Below are positions 11,758 to 23,214 of a DNA stretch of 64,000 nt, piece after piece. Source of the DNA: Spiroplasma endosymbiont of Lasioglossum villosulum (GTDB lineage: Bacteria; Bacillota_I; Bacilli_A; Mycoplasmatales; VBWQ01). The translations under genes were made by a program, and so were the position numbers. Every line of letters starts with the position of its first letter. Position 1 is the stretch's first letter. The stretch spans positions 62,001 through 126,000 of the forward strand of contig NZ_OZ026539.1 in NCBI RefSeq assembly GCF_964020195.1, given 5' to 3'. The notes below the pieces were generated by a model. It made no database searches, had not been told where the DNA came from, and was given only the letters and a program-made list of their open reading frames with translations.

Positions 11758-13206
11758 TTATGACGATGTTACTTTTCTGCTTGCTATATGAATAATATCA
11801 CTAGTACGAGCAAAAGGAGGTGAATAAACTAAATCTAAATTTTGTAAATCACGGATGTCCATTTTATTTCAAATGGCAGTAGCAAGAGCATTAATTCTTA
11901 ATGTGGCATGATTATAGCCTGCCATTTGTGCTGCCAGTAATTGGAAATTTGTTTTATCATAAAATAGTTTCAAGTATAAAGGACGAGATTGTTTTAAGTA
12001 TCTTGGTAGATCATAATCTTTAATATAAACACTACCAATTTTATTTTTATCAATCGTATCAAAACTACCAGTTTTTGTTATTTCTAAATTACCAACACGT
12101 AAAATACTTGATCCTAAAGTTCCTGGATATTTATGTTCTGGGTTTTTAATATTATCAGCAATAATACGTGCCATTTTATTAGCATTAGTTGCCAAGGGAA
12201 CATATATTGATGATTTATCAAATTGACTATATATTTGTGCACAATCACCACCACTATACATATTTGAAAACTTTTTTGTAACATTTTCTTTAGAAGGAAT
12301 TTGACAGAATTCGTTAATAATAATTGCTTTATTTTTATTTAATTCAATGTTGCTATTTTGTAAAAAATTCGTATTTGGTTCAAAACCAACTGCTAGTATT
12401 ACTAAGTCACAAGGTATTGTTTTTCCATTTTTTTTATCACTTACACTTCTTAAACGCAAATCATTAACATTATTATGAGTCATCATTAGTTCTTCAACTT
12501 GATAGTTTAGTAAAATAGTGGCATTGTTTTTTGATTTAGTTTTATGATTAATATTTTTTTTGGTTAGTTCATCATAAATTAATTGGCTAAATTCTTTATC
12601 AACAACGTCTGCCATTAATCGATCTTTCATTTCAACGATTGTGACATCTTTTTTTTGTTTTAAGCATGCTTCTGCCATTTCCATGCCAATGAATCCACCA
12701 CCAATAATAACTATTTTTTTAGCATTTTTCATTGCTTTTTTTAGATTTATGGCATCTTCTTTAGTAAAAACATTATAAACATTATGTGGCAAAATACCAT
12801 GACTAAAAGGTGGCGGAATTTTTGGTTTGGCTCCTGTTGCAATAACTAAGGCATGATAAGATACAACTTTTGCTTTAGTTTTATCGTCTGTTGTTTTTTT
12901 GACATGAATTTCTTGTTTTGCTGTATCGACTTTAATAACATTTTGATTTAAATGAATTTTATTTTTATTTTTATTATTAGTTTTTTCTGAAAAATCTTTT
13001 TTTGTACGATCATTTAAAAGTTTTTTATCTTTAAATTCATTAGCAATATAATAAGGAATACCACAAGCACCAAGTGAAATATAGTTTTTTTCTTGATAAA
13101 CATGGATATCAAAATTTTTATCACTATTTTTTTCACTACGTAATAATTTACTCGCAACTCCCATCCCAGTCGCGCCAGCACCAATAATAATAACTTTAAT
13201 TTTCAT
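11758..13206 (-). CDS. CoA-disulfide reductase / NADH oxidase-like flavoprotein
   Basis: A 482-residue pyridine nucleotide-disulfide oxidoreductase. The FAD motif is VIIIGAGATGMGVASKL at the N-terminus, and the NAD(P)H motif is IVIIGGGFIGMEMAE near residue 180. A single redox cysteine sits in LGACGIPYYIANEF, which is closer to CoA-disulfide reductases than to water-forming NADH oxidases; the C-terminal LVYSPPFARTSD also fits. Start taken at 13206, three codons inside the longest frame. The TGA near 11869 is tryptophan, so the protein ends at the TAA at 11758. Likely role: redox balance and oxygen detoxification in a glycolytic mollicute. Confidence 0.88.
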
Positions 13207-13276
13207 TTTTATCATCGCTCCACTCTCATTAATTATAATATATATTTAATAAAAATATCAATTAATAGTGTTTATC

Positions 13277-14290
13277 TTAAGTATTGATTCATTTTTGAAC
13301 AAATTCTAAAGTAGTGTCACTAATACCTTTATCAGTTACTAAATTATATTCATTAACAACTGTGTGGTCTAAATCACCAATTAAAAAACTTTGACCGTGG
13401 TTAGCATCAAGGATAGTGTATAATGAACTTTTTTTTGGTATTTCATATCGAATTTTTTCTTGAAATAATTCGTTAGCATTAGTGTAGTTAATAAAGTGAT
13501 CATTTTGACCATGAAGAAATAACATTGGCATATCAGGTATTAGTTTTAAATATTTAATTGGTTGTATTTCTTGTAAACCATCGACACCAAATGTTTTTTG
13601 TGCTTTTTTACGACTTAATTTCAACATTAAATTAGTAGGTAAGAAAGCATAATTGTATAGTTTTTCACTATACGTACGATCTAAGCGACTAAATGTACAA
13701 TCAGAAATAATGAATTTTACTTTTTGATTAATTTTATGTTTTGCATATAAATTGCTTCACATTACTACTGTTGCGCCACCTAATGAAAAACCATATAATC
13801 CTAAAGCAGTAGTTTCTTGTTTATATGTTTTACAACAGTATTCAATAATGTCTTGTAAATCTTGTGATTCTTTTAAACCAAAAGTTGTTGGTGATGCATC
13901 ACTTTCACCATGGTTACGAGCATCATATCAAATAACATTGTAGCCAGCACGTAAAAAAATGAAAGCTTGTTTAAATATTCAAAATCTTGTATTAGTTATT
14001 CCATGTAATAAAATTATTGTTTTATTATTATTTTCATTTTTAAGGGGACTTTTTAAAAGATTACCGTATAATGTTAAATTGTCAATTGATGTTTTAATTG
14101 AAAAAGGAATTATATTTTCATGTTTTTCTAGGTATTCTCAATATTCAAAATACATTCGCCATTTTGCTAATTCAATTTTAACTTTCGGTTGAAATTGAGA
14201 ATTATATTGCAAGCATGCTTTAAACATTTCAATTGAATTTATATTAACTTTTTGTCTTAATTTTATTCTATTAATACTACTTTGTTTCAT
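13277..14290 (-). CDS. Alpha/beta hydrolase
   Basis: A 337-residue serine hydrolase of the lysophospholipase/peptidase-like type. The oxyanion strand is TIILLHGITNTRFW, the nucleophile elbow is LYGFSLGGATVVMW (Ser), the acid lies in LFLHGQNDHFINYTN (Asp) and the histidine in LDANHGQSF. The first 60 residues are a predicted helical extension. Similar surface or cytosolic hydrolases are common in mollicutes. Three TGA codons are read as Trp, including one five codons from the end (EFVQKWINT). The substrate is unknown. Confidence 0.88.
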
Positions 14291-14320
14291 TAGTTTTCCT
14301 CACATTTTAGGTCATACACT

Positions 14321-14632
14321 TTAATAGTCGATGTTATTTAATATTGTTGGTTTTGGTTTACAACGAATATATTTTTTGTATTTTTTATAAGGTATAAATT
14401 TAATATATTTGTATTTGCTAACTACGTGTTGTCCATTATTTTTACTATTTCGTCGTAAACAGGGTTTTACTTTTTTGATTTTAAAAGTACCAAAATTAGG
14501 AATAGTAATTACTTTACCTAGTTGGTTAATATTTTTAATTTCTTCAATTACACAATTAAAAACTATTTCAATATCTTGAATGTTAAATTTAGTTTTAACT
14601 GATACTCTTGCAATTAATTCTTTTGCGTTCAT
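14321..14632 (-). CDS. HU/IHF-family DNA-binding protein
   Basis: A 103-residue nucleoid protein starting MNAKELIARVSVKTKFN. The family core is present: two N-terminal helices, then VITIPNFGTFKIKKVKP (the G-x-F-x turn) and a basic arm region CLRRNSKNNGQHV, followed by FIPYKKYKK. The C-terminus is longer than in typical HU and very basic. The start at 14632 is chosen over 14659 because the upstream GAAGG lies only two bases from the latter. A fragment of a second copy lies at 54483-54545. Confidence 0.82.
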   Translation of the reverse strand: MNAKELIARVSVKTKFNIQDIEIVFNCVIEEIKNINQLGKVITIPNFGTFKIKKVKPCLRRNSKNNGQHVVSKYKYIKFIPYKKYKKYIRCKPKPTILNNIDY

Positions 14633-14659
14633 AAAAATCAACCCTATCTGTTTGCCCAT

Positions 14660-14944
14660 ATCCTTCTAATATTATTTTATATTATTTTATTTATAAAATG
14701 TAATCTATAAATTTTTCGTACTTTGCTTATTAATAATTTTATATATAAAAGGCATTTTACATATTTAATTTGAATAATTTTAACATTAAAAATAATAAGA
14801 ATCAAAGATAAAAATTTCTTTATTATATTCAATAGTATAAGTAAGCATATTCCTTAACTATAATTATAATTTCTATATAATGTAATTACAAAAATAAAAG
14901 CGTTTGGCCATTGCTTTAGTTTTAAAGCAAGTGGTTTTTTATTT
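14660..14944. other. Intergenic region, divergent upstream regions
   Basis: Very AT-rich with no supported gene. It holds the upstream regions of the HU-like gene and of the coiled-coil gene. The frame of the latter stays open upstream to about 14873 but offers no ATG. Confidence 0.5.
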
Positions 14945-17068
14945 TTGAAAGAAAAGAAAGAGAGGTTTAAAATTATTCTAGAGATAGCGACAACAAATGT
15001 TTCAATAGGTGATATTGAAAATAAGATTAGAAAATTTAAAGAAAATTTAGAAATTTTTAAAAAAGAATTCACATTTTTCATAAATGAAAGTGTTGAGGAA
15101 CAACGTAATTATAAACAAAGATATCAAGATATTTTATCAGAAGAAGAATTAGAAAATAGTAAATATGAAAAGGATTTATTTTATAAAGAAGATGATTTAA
15201 AAAACTTAAAAAGTAATATTGAAAATTTAACAAAAAGTAGGACTAATAATCAACTTAGAAATCAAACATTGGATGAAAAAATAGCAAAAGATCAAAAAGA
15301 ATTAAAAAAAATAAGAAAAGAAATTAAAGCTTTGCAAAAAGATAAAGAAGAGTTTAAAGAAAAAAGCGTAAAGATAGATAAAGATACTTTTCAAGAAACT
15401 CAAAAAAATATTGAAGATTTCCAAACTACTATGAGAACAAAAATAAAATATGTTGAAGTAGTATCAACTTTAATTGAAGTTAATTCAAGTGATGCAAACA
15501 TACAAAAGCATTGAGATGCATTATGAATCGATTATAATAATAAAGTTAAAAATTCAAAAGAAAGAGTTCATATTTTAGAAACAGAAATTTCAAATTGAAA
15601 AAAAGAAATTTCAGAAAATGAAATTAGTATTAAAAGCCAAGAAAAAGAAATAATAGTATTAACGCAAGAACAATTAAAGTTAGAAATTGATATAAAAAAA
15701 ATTAAAGATAAAATTGAAAAAAATATAAAAGAAATAAGGGATAAATTAAGTGAAATTAATAATAAAATGAATAGTTGTTTTACTGAAAATAAATTGAATA
15801 TAACCAAAAAGAGTAATGATATTATTAATTTATTTAATGAATTTAAAACTTTTCATGAAAAAATAAAAGAAGATTTTAAGTTTTTCATTACAATAAAAGA
15901 ACAAGTAGATAAATTTTTAGGTGAATATTTTTTTATTAAAAACTCTAAAATTGAAAATTCTATATCAATAGTTGCTGATTATGATGCTGCACTTAAAATT
16001 ATTATCAAGAATTTCACTACTTTTTTTGGAGAAAATAAATATGGTGAACTTTTAAAAAGTATAAAACAGTTTAATAACTATAAAGAAAGTAATGCTCAAC
16101 AAGAATTACAACCATCAACTTCTAGTGATATCACTATTAATATCAATAATGAAAATAATGGTAAATGCAAATTATTTGATTTTGAAGAATTAAAATTAGA
16201 ATCAGGATCAATAGTAAAAATGACTCTTAATTATTATAATTTTTTACAAGAATATAAAGGTCCATATTCTTATCTAATTTTTATTAAAGATGATAGTTTA
16301 AATGAAGGGAAGAATCAAAAAATAGCAAAAAACCTTTATTTTAATCCATTACTATTATTTGAAGATTGTAATGAAGAAGAACAAATGATTTTTAAAAAAT
16401 TACAAAATAAAATGGCAAAAAACAGTAAAAAGAATTTTCTTTTTAATGAAAACAAAAAATTTGCTTTATTATGTACTAATGAAAATGATAGTTCGCAAAA
16501 TCTTTTGTTTTTAATTGATTTTACAACATTAATTAAAATTCCTAAAAAGTTTATTCCATTAATGTATGATTATCAAAAAAAATATAATTTAAATCAAAAA
16601 ATATGTAAAAAAATAGTTAATAATTTTGAACAAAAAAATAAAAAAGATTATAAATTTATGTTTATAAAATTTAGAGTACAAAATAATAATATTAAAAATT
16701 ATATTAAAAATTTAGATTTATTATATGAAAAAATTTATCAACAAAAAGATCAATTACAAGAGTTAAAACATTTATTTTTTGAATTTAATGAATTTCTTGA
16801 TTTAAATAAAAAACAGCAAAATATAAAAATAAGTGATTATGAATCTCAACAAACTAGTGAATTTCTTAAAGAAAATGATTTTGTATATAAAATGGTAAAA
16901 GAAATATCTAATATTTTAGATATAACATTAAATTCAATAAATTCAGATTGTTTGATAGGAAATTCTAATAATGTATTACAAATAGCAGATGTTGAATCAA
17001 TAAACCAAGAAGTATCAGTTGGTCTAGTACTTTCTGAACAAAAGATAGCATTTACAAATAATATATAA
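14945..17068 (+). CDS. Large coiled-coil protein of unknown function
   Basis: A 707-residue protein, with TTG at 14945 as the best available start because no ATG occurs upstream in frame. Residues 1-280 are a near-continuous K/E-rich heptad coiled coil. A mixed globular part follows with NNENNGKCKLFDFEEL around residue 405, SYLIFIKDD and KKFALLCTNEND near 510, and a C-terminal helical region. No signal peptide, membrane span or catalytic motif is visible. Cytoskeletal or chromosome-associated roles are possible but unsupported. Confidence 0.7.
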
Positions 17069-17167
17069 TCAAAAGTTTTAAACTTATAAATAATGCATAT
17101 TTTCCAGATAATTAAATTATCTGGAATTTAAAATTAATAAGGAAAGAAATTTAATAATTTAATTTTT
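17069..17167. other. Short intergenic stretch with palindrome
   Basis: A perfect 25-base palindrome (17102-17126, core CCAGATAAT) follows the coiled-coil gene and could act as its terminator, although the T-run is poor. Confidence 0.4.
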
Positions 17168-17250
17168 TTATATAAATTTTGAAATACTTCTATTTTTAAC
17201 ATTGATTTCTTCTCATGATTTTTCATCATTAATATATTTTTTAAATAAAA
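17168..17250 (-). pseudogene. Possible 3' remnant of a gene cut by the inverted element
   Basis: On the minus strand the frame KKYINDEKSWEEINVKNR runs to a TAA at 17168 and is cut off at 17251, exactly where the element end begins. Composition looks coding and it uses TGA for Trp. It may be the tail of an interrupted gene; there is no recognisable family. Confidence 0.25.
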
Positions 17251-17406
17251 TGGGAGCGTACCGATGTTGTCAATAAGATTCAAATTTGTCTTAAAATTAT
17301 AAAGTTAGACGAGAATAATTTTGACTTCAATATGCAATTGTATGTTAATTTTAACACTTGAAAAATATTAGTCAATAATAATACTTACTTTTATAACACA
17401 AAAACT

Positions 17407-17430
17407 CTTATTAAAGTAAACTTTAATAAG
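17407..17430. terminator. Terminator of the UPF0236 gene
   Basis: A perfect 10-bp stem CTTATTAAAG/CTTTAATAAG has a TAAA loop. A similar but degenerate hairpin sits at the same place after the transposase in the 15.3-kb units (near 38102). Confidence 0.7.
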
Positions 17431-17474
17431 TTTTATTTTATTTTTCATTTTTTTTAAAAATCTTTAATCTTAAT

Positions 17475-18635
17475 TTATAATAACTGGATGGCAGTATTTA
17501 TTTGATAGCATTTAAAATTAACCATTTTTGTATACATATCAATATTATAAGTTCTATCACCAATCATATGTTTTAAAATTTGTTTAATATTAGTTTCAGT
17601 AAAGCAACCAATATTTTCAACTAATGCTTGGTTTAATACACCATCTTTTGCATTAATAAAATAACCAACTTTTAATTTTTTATATTGTAAGGTTAATGAT
17701 TGTAAAAAATCAATTAATTCATAATATTGACCTTTTTTAAATAAAGTTATTGCATTTTGATAGTGTAATTTAGTGATTTTATTTTTTCTTCTTCCAGCCA
17801 TTATTCCAAGAAATAAAACATGAAAAGCATGAAATTTATCTAAAATAAATTTAGCATTTAAAATTGTAGCAGTTTTTCTAATTCATTTTGCACTATCACC
17901 ACAAACTATTAAATTTGCTTGCTCAAAGTTTTCAAAATATAAATTACCATATTTTTGAATAAATTTAGCTGTTTTTTCTGCACCAATTTCTGTTTTTGAT
18001 ACTCTTATTTTACAAACTGCTCTTTTATTAATTAATTTTCCATTTTTCTTTTTACCAGTACAAAATACTAATAATCTCATAGAACATTTTTTACAATTTT
18101 TAGTATTGTGTTTTTCATTAAACTTAAATTTTCTATGTCCATCATCAATATTTATATATAAAGTTTGATTTTTTTCTAATACTATTTTAGGTATATTTGC
18201 TTTTGGTAATTCAAATTTTTGATATGTTCTACAAACTGTACTATTGCTTATTAAACCTTCAATAAAAGTATCACAAACATCACGATACTTTTTATCATCA
18301 GCAAAATATTTTAAAATTTGTTTAATAACATTTGGTGCAAGCTTACTATATTTTTTAACACCAAGATAGTTATCTAATAAGGATACGTATTCAGTTTTTT
18401 GTTTTTCTATGTTATAATGTTTATAAATACGCCGTTTATAAGTTAGTAAACCCTTTTTTGCTTTTAATTTTCTTTTTCTAAATCTATATGATTTATATTC
18501 AGATTTATCACATATACTTCATAAATAATCATCTATTTTGGAAAATAATTCTTCTGTTTGTTTTAAACTTAATTCATCTTGATTAAAATCATGTTTATCT
18601 CAATCAAAATTATTAGTAAATGGTAATATAAACAT
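17475..18635 (-). CDS. ISLre2/UPF0236 (Mbov_0401-like) DDE transposase
   Basis: A 386-residue intact transposase-like protein. Family marks are LYINIDDGHRKF (first Asp), LIVCGDSAKWIRK (second Asp, the GD.A.WI motif of ISLre2 transposases), FILDKFHAFHVL (the LD.FH motif) and NIGCFTETNIKQILKHM (the E-containing G..AEG..S-like motif). The homologue in the 15.3-kb units differs at roughly half the residues. RBS AAAGGA lies 7 bases before ATG 18635. The gene is divergent from the terminase gene, with 75 bases between the starts. It likely moves the element. Confidence 0.85.
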
Positions 18636-18710
18636 TTTTAATGTTCCTTTCTAATTTTTGTTTGTTAATAATTTAAGTTTAATTTTTTTTTTAAAAAATA
18701 AGGAGTAAAT

Positions 18711-20417
18711 ATGGCTTTTATCACTAGTTATGCACAATTAAATAAAAAATATAGTCTTAATTTTAGTGATAATAATTATGGTTTTAGTTGAGATATTTTT
18801 AAACAATTTGTTGGTGATGAATGAGCAGAATTTTTTACTACCAATTGTTTTTATCGTTTTGTACCAACTGCACGTGGAACAAGAAAAACTTGAAACTGTT
18901 TAGCATTTGATTTATTTATATGTTGTAATTTTAGTGATAGTAGTGTCCAAGAAGTAAGAAGATATGAAAATACTCATAGTGAAACTACAATTGGTGCATT
19001 AATGAATGTTTGTCAAGTTTTATTAGATAAATATGATATTAATTTACTACCTAATAACCCACATGGTATTAAATGAAAAATAACTAAGGATGGTGGTTGT
19101 ATCATTTTTCCTAATAATCAACAAATTGATTTTATTGGTTATGCTAATGGTAATAAAATTTTTGGAAAAGAAGCGGGTGGGTCAAGTTTTTTAGGTTCAA
19201 GAACAGATGAAATAATAATGGCTGAAGAAAAAGAAACTTTAACAGAAAAGCAACTAACATATCGATATGAAAGATTACAAAACTCTATGTTTAGAAGCAA
19301 CAGAATTAAAGTGTCAAATGAACCAATTAAAGAGTGAAGTTGAACATTTATTGATAAAAATATATATAGTAGTACATTTGGACAAAAGATTACTCGCTAT
19401 TTTTACAAAAGTTTCTTTATTACTTTTACATGTAATCCATATGATAAATATCATCCATTTTATTTAAAATACTGTACGTCGTTTTTACCATTAAATGATA
19501 AAGTGATGAATAATCTTAAAAAAGTTGGTAAAGTTTACTATGAAAATCAAGACATATTTAGTGGTTTAGGTTTATTTGTTTTAAGATTTACTATTCAACC
19601 ATTTTGAAATAAATTACCTGAAATTCAAAAAAGAACATTATTAGAAATGAAAAAAAGTAATCCTGATGAATTTAATACTGTTTATTATGGTTTTGAATTT
19701 TTAGATAGTGATGCAACAATTTTTCCATTTCAAAAAACAGTAAAATATTGACAATCATATAATTTAAAACAATTTTATAATCAAGAAAAAGATATGTATA
19801 AATTTGATTTTTATAGTGTTGGTATTGATTGAGCTACGGGACCAAAAGACCATACTGTATTTATGATAGTTGGTTTTAAAGAATATAATAATACTGGTTA
19901 TTATGACCCGTATGTTATTTGTGAATTAGTAGTTACTCCAAACGATTTTATTAATGAAAACGAAAAAATTAATGCTTATGTTAATGAAATTTTAGGATTA
20001 ATGGATAATTTTGAAAATTTTGACCAAGTAATTTATTTTTATGATGATAAAGCAAGAACAGCAATGGATTGATTAAATCAAAAATTAATAGATGAACATA
20101 ATACTATTTTAATAACACAAACTGCTATTAAACATGCTTCAAATTTAAATCAAGAAGCAGGATTAACTAATAGAGTGGTTTGAATGAGAAATATTATGAG
20201 TTATGGAAACTTTTATGCTAATAAAGATGATTTACCAAAAACTACTCAATGTTTAGAAGAATTACGTTATGATGAAACAAAAACTAACATTCCAGACAAA
20301 AATATGTACCAAGACCCATATGATGCTTTGTTTTATGCACTATATCCATATAAAAATGTAATTAGAGGTAAAAATAATGCTACTGTGAAAAAAAGCATCT
20401 TCACATTTGCTATATAA
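18711..20417 (+). CDS. Phage terminase large subunit
   Basis: A 568-residue DNA-packaging motor. A Walker A-like VPTARGTRKTW sits at about residues 51-61, a Walker B-like EIIMAEEKETL near 170 and TFTCNPYDKYHPFYL matches the coupling region. The C-terminal RNase H-like nuclease starts FYSVGIDWATGPKDHTVF near residue 368, and further acidic residues lie in VIYFYDDKARTAMDWL and YQDPYDALFYALYP. RBS AGGAG lies five bases from the ATG. The frame is intact from end to end with TGA as Trp, unlike the neighbouring genes of this element. The 15.3-kb units lack this gene. Confidence 0.88.
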
Positions 20418-20460
20418 TAAACAATTTCAATATAATTAATAGTATAGGTCTCATAAAATA

Positions 20461-20490
20461 AACGCCTTTAATTTAGGCGTTATTTTGCAT
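20461..20490 (+). terminator. Terminator after terL
   Basis: AACGCC and GGCGTT pair across a nine-base AT loop, followed by TATTTTG. The same sequence, with the stem partly lost, lies at 36735-36760 in unit 1 in the opposite orientation. Confidence 0.65.
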
Positions 20491-20565
20491 TTAAAAGTAT
20501 ATTTGTAAAAATAATCAAAAATAGTACAATTTAAAAGTAAAATCAAGGAAAAAAGGAGAATTAAA

Positions 20566-20914
20566 ATGCAAGATAGCAAAGAAATGATAAAAAATGTAGA
20601 AAATGAAAAAGAAGAAAAAGGAAAAAAATTAAATAATTTTAAAAAATGAATTAAAATAAATTATAAAAAAATAATATTATGAACTGCTGTTATAGCTGCA
20701 CTTTTATTAAGTATAATGTCATATTATAAAACTTATAATTATAAGTCATATTTAGGACATGATTATACAGTCTACTGGGGGGGCTGGAACAACAATATGA
20801 TCACATGAAACAAGTGATGAACATAAAATAAATTTATATTTTAGTGTTAAACAAATTCTTGATTATGACATAAAATGAGATGGTATTTATCCAGATGGAT
20901 ATTTTGATAATTAA
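20566..20914 (+). pseudogene. Small membrane protein, frameshifted in a G7 run
   Basis: Starts at ATG 20566 behind AAAAGGAG. An acidic head is followed by a transmembrane segment (LWTAVIAALLLSIMSYY). The frame breaks at G7 (20777-20783). With six G's the reading continues AGTTTIWSHETSDEHKINLYF and ends IKWDGIYPDGYFDN, matching the end of the homologue in the units (WNGKYPNGYFNK). As written it stops at 20826 after 86 residues. Its stop codon overlaps that of the convergent gene at 20911. Confidence 0.75.
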
Positions 20915-22782
20915 ATTTCTATATTTATATAAGAAATATTTTCATTATATTTATCAAATAAATTAATATTTTTTAAATTTATTTCTTGTTTATCAGTTAT
21001 TAAAATTATTTCATAATTAGCAGCACCAAATATACCACTAATTTCAATCCGATTTAAGTTATTAATCGGATTTTCAATTTGTAATTCAAATTGATTATTA
21101 TTATCAATTTGTGAAATTTCTTTATAAAATTCTAATTTAGAAAATAATTGAGATTTATTTGAACCGTATAAATTTAAAGCATTTTCAATTTTATTGTTAC
21201 TAATAATTGCTCTTGTAAAATACTTTCCATATTCTCCATTACCTAATGTTCAATCAGCAGGAATTAATGACGGAATATTATTACTTTCAAGTTCATTAGT
21301 TATAGATAATCAGTTAAATTGATTATCATCTAATTTAAATAATTGATTTTGGCTAATATCATTATTTTTTAACTTAATGTTATTAATATCTGTAAAATCA
21401 AAATATTCAGATTTTAATATTACTTTTATATCTGTAAATCTTCAAATATCATCTTTAGTAGGTTTTATTGGGCTTGATTTTAATTCAAAATAATAAGGTA
21501 ATAATATTTTATTATCATCATTTAATCCTTTATTTATTGATAATGATGAATAAATATATTTTGATAACATAATAAATACTTGTTTAAATACTTTAATTTG
21601 CAATAATTTTATATAATTTGGATATTCAAACTCCCATTGTTTAAATAAGTTAGTAATTATTTCATCGGGTTTTTGTCCTGAAAATGTATCACGTAATTCT
21701 GCCATCTTATTTATTGCTTTTCCTTTGTCATTGTATAAAGCACCATTAAAATTTCTATTATAGTTATATGTATAACTTAACATATCTAATAATAACTGTT
21801 GTAAACTATCAATTGTTGGCGCATCTTGTATTTCAATTGCTATACTTTTAAATCTATTATTAGTTGCAAGATAAACATATCATCCTTCATTACTATAAGA
21901 TAAAACTTTTTTATCTTCCAAATGTATTTCATGTTTTAATGGTCAATTACCATCTCAAACAGCACCCATTTCCCAACTTAATCAATTATCAGTTACTCTT
22001 GCATTATTAATAACTTCTTTTCTTGTTACAGTACCAGTACTAATTTTAATTAAATCTAAAACTGATTTTTCTTGTCCTATAAATTGTTTTGCTAAATTTC
22101 AAGGTAAAATTTGTTCACTAAATCATTGTTGTAATATTCTAACTTTTGGTTGAGTTTCAATAGGCATTGATAACAAGGGAAATGCTATCTTATCTTTGAC
22201 AAATAACTTTGGGTATACTTCCATATTGTCAACTTCACCAAGTACCTTTATATTGCCAAAAATCATGCTTCTAGGGGATTTAATTTTTAAACCAATTACT
22301 TTTGTATCTTTGTCTAATGGTTTTTGTAATTTAATAATGATTGGATAACCATCTCTTGTTTTAAAATCTTTAATTTTAATAATAGTTATACTTTTAGTAC
22401 TTCTTGTTTTTGGATTTTGATAAGGTTGTGAATAATTATTAATGATATATAAATTATCAATATTATTTTCAGTTAAGGGTTCATTAATAGATACAGCATA
22501 TAACTTAAATTGATTTAATAAATTTATTTCTTGAAAAATTAAATTTTTAATATCAGTCATACTATATTCAATAGTATTATCATTAATATTAGTACTTGGT
22601 CTTTGATTTAATTGCATAGTAAAGTCTGATGTTTCAGTAGCAGTAGTTTTTAATACTTTATCAATATCAATAAAACCTATTTTAATAGTATTTGCTGAAA
22701 ATCTTAAACTATTATTTTCATTATTTTTAAATAAACGTTCAATTTCATAAATATATATAGTTCTTTTTTTAAATTCATCGTA
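20911..22782 (-). pseudogene. 5'-truncated homologue of the post-portal phage gene
   Basis: Open in one frame from about 22780 to a TAA at 20911 and homologous to residues 52-674 of the protein at 34287-36311, with scattered substitutions (for example MQLNQRPSTN against MQLNQRASTN, LSWEMGAVWDGNWP against LGWEMGGIWNGNWP). The first 51 codons and the start are gone. The break coincides with the edge of the 35-bp tandem repeats, and no in-frame start can be reached through the repeats. Confidence 0.85.
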
Positions 22783-22994
22783 ATTATATTTATCAAATCT
22801 TGTCGTCGATGGGGCATATTATATTTATCAAATCTTGTCGTCGATGGGGCATATTATATTTATCAAATCTTGTCGTCGATGGGGCATATTATATTTATCA
22901 AATCTTGTCGTCGATGGGGCATATTATATTTATCAAATCTTGTCGTCGATGGGGCATATTATATTTATCAAATCTTGTCGTCGATGGGGCATAT
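22783..22994. repeat. Six tandem 35-bp repeats with microvirus VP1 sequence
   Basis: Six head-to-tail copies at exact 35-base spacing contain TCTTGTCGTCGATGGGGCAT followed by an AT-only part. Part of the unit reads NLVVDGAY, which joins in frame to the VP1 fragment QEPWAEYRYKP at 53633 if the two 15.3-kb units are removed. A seventh copy lies alone at 54448-54481. There are no spacers, so this is not CRISPR. Confidence 0.9.
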
Positions 22995-22996
22995 AT

Positions 22997-23031
22997 GGGA
23001 GGTTCCCAAAAAAGTAGGAAGATGAATTACT
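22997..23031. repeat. Left terminal inverted repeat, unit 1
   Basis: Pairs imperfectly with 38278-38310 in inverse orientation, about two thirds to three quarters identical with a two-base gap. Confidence 0.55.
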
Positions 23032-23180
23032 AGATAAATAAATTCTTTCCAATATTACTATTTAAAAATGATGATAGAAAAATTAAATTCTCTTTTACCC
23101 TTAAATTTATATTCGACGTATTTTAAAAAATATATATTTAAATAAAATAAAAATTATTCTCAAAGTTATTATTAAGGAAA

Positions 23181-23209
23181 AAGACAAGAAATAATCTTGT
23201 CTTTTTTTT
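23181..23209 (+). terminator. Terminator at the left end of unit 1
   Basis: The stem AAGACAAGA/TCTTGTCTT with loop AATAA is followed by eight T's. In the tandem arrangement it would stop transcripts entering from a preceding unit. Confidence 0.8.
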
Positions 23210-23214
23210 GTAAT

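Larger units (their letters stand above)
17251..22782 (-). mobile_element. Truncated phage-like element with terminase, inverted relative of the 15.3-kb units
   Basis: The left end begins TGGGAGCG, like the unit ends at 22995 (ATGGGAGG). Read on the minus strand, it holds the same gene order as the tail of the 15.3-kb units: post-portal gene, opposite-strand small membrane gene, transposase. The difference is an intact terminase gene between the last two. The right edge is abrupt inside the post-portal gene, at codon 52 of its relative, where the 35-bp tandem repeats begin. DNA and protein identity to the units is high but clearly incomplete, so this is a diverged element and not a third copy. 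Confidence 0.7.

Noticed and set aside
22783-22994. CRISPR array
   Set aside because: The 35-bp copies follow each other directly with no spacers, and there are no cas genes in the window.
22800-23033. Two plus-strand ORFs of 60-77 codons
   Set aside because: They are read through the tandem repeats; the 35-base period shifts the frame each time and gives a meaningless repeated peptide.
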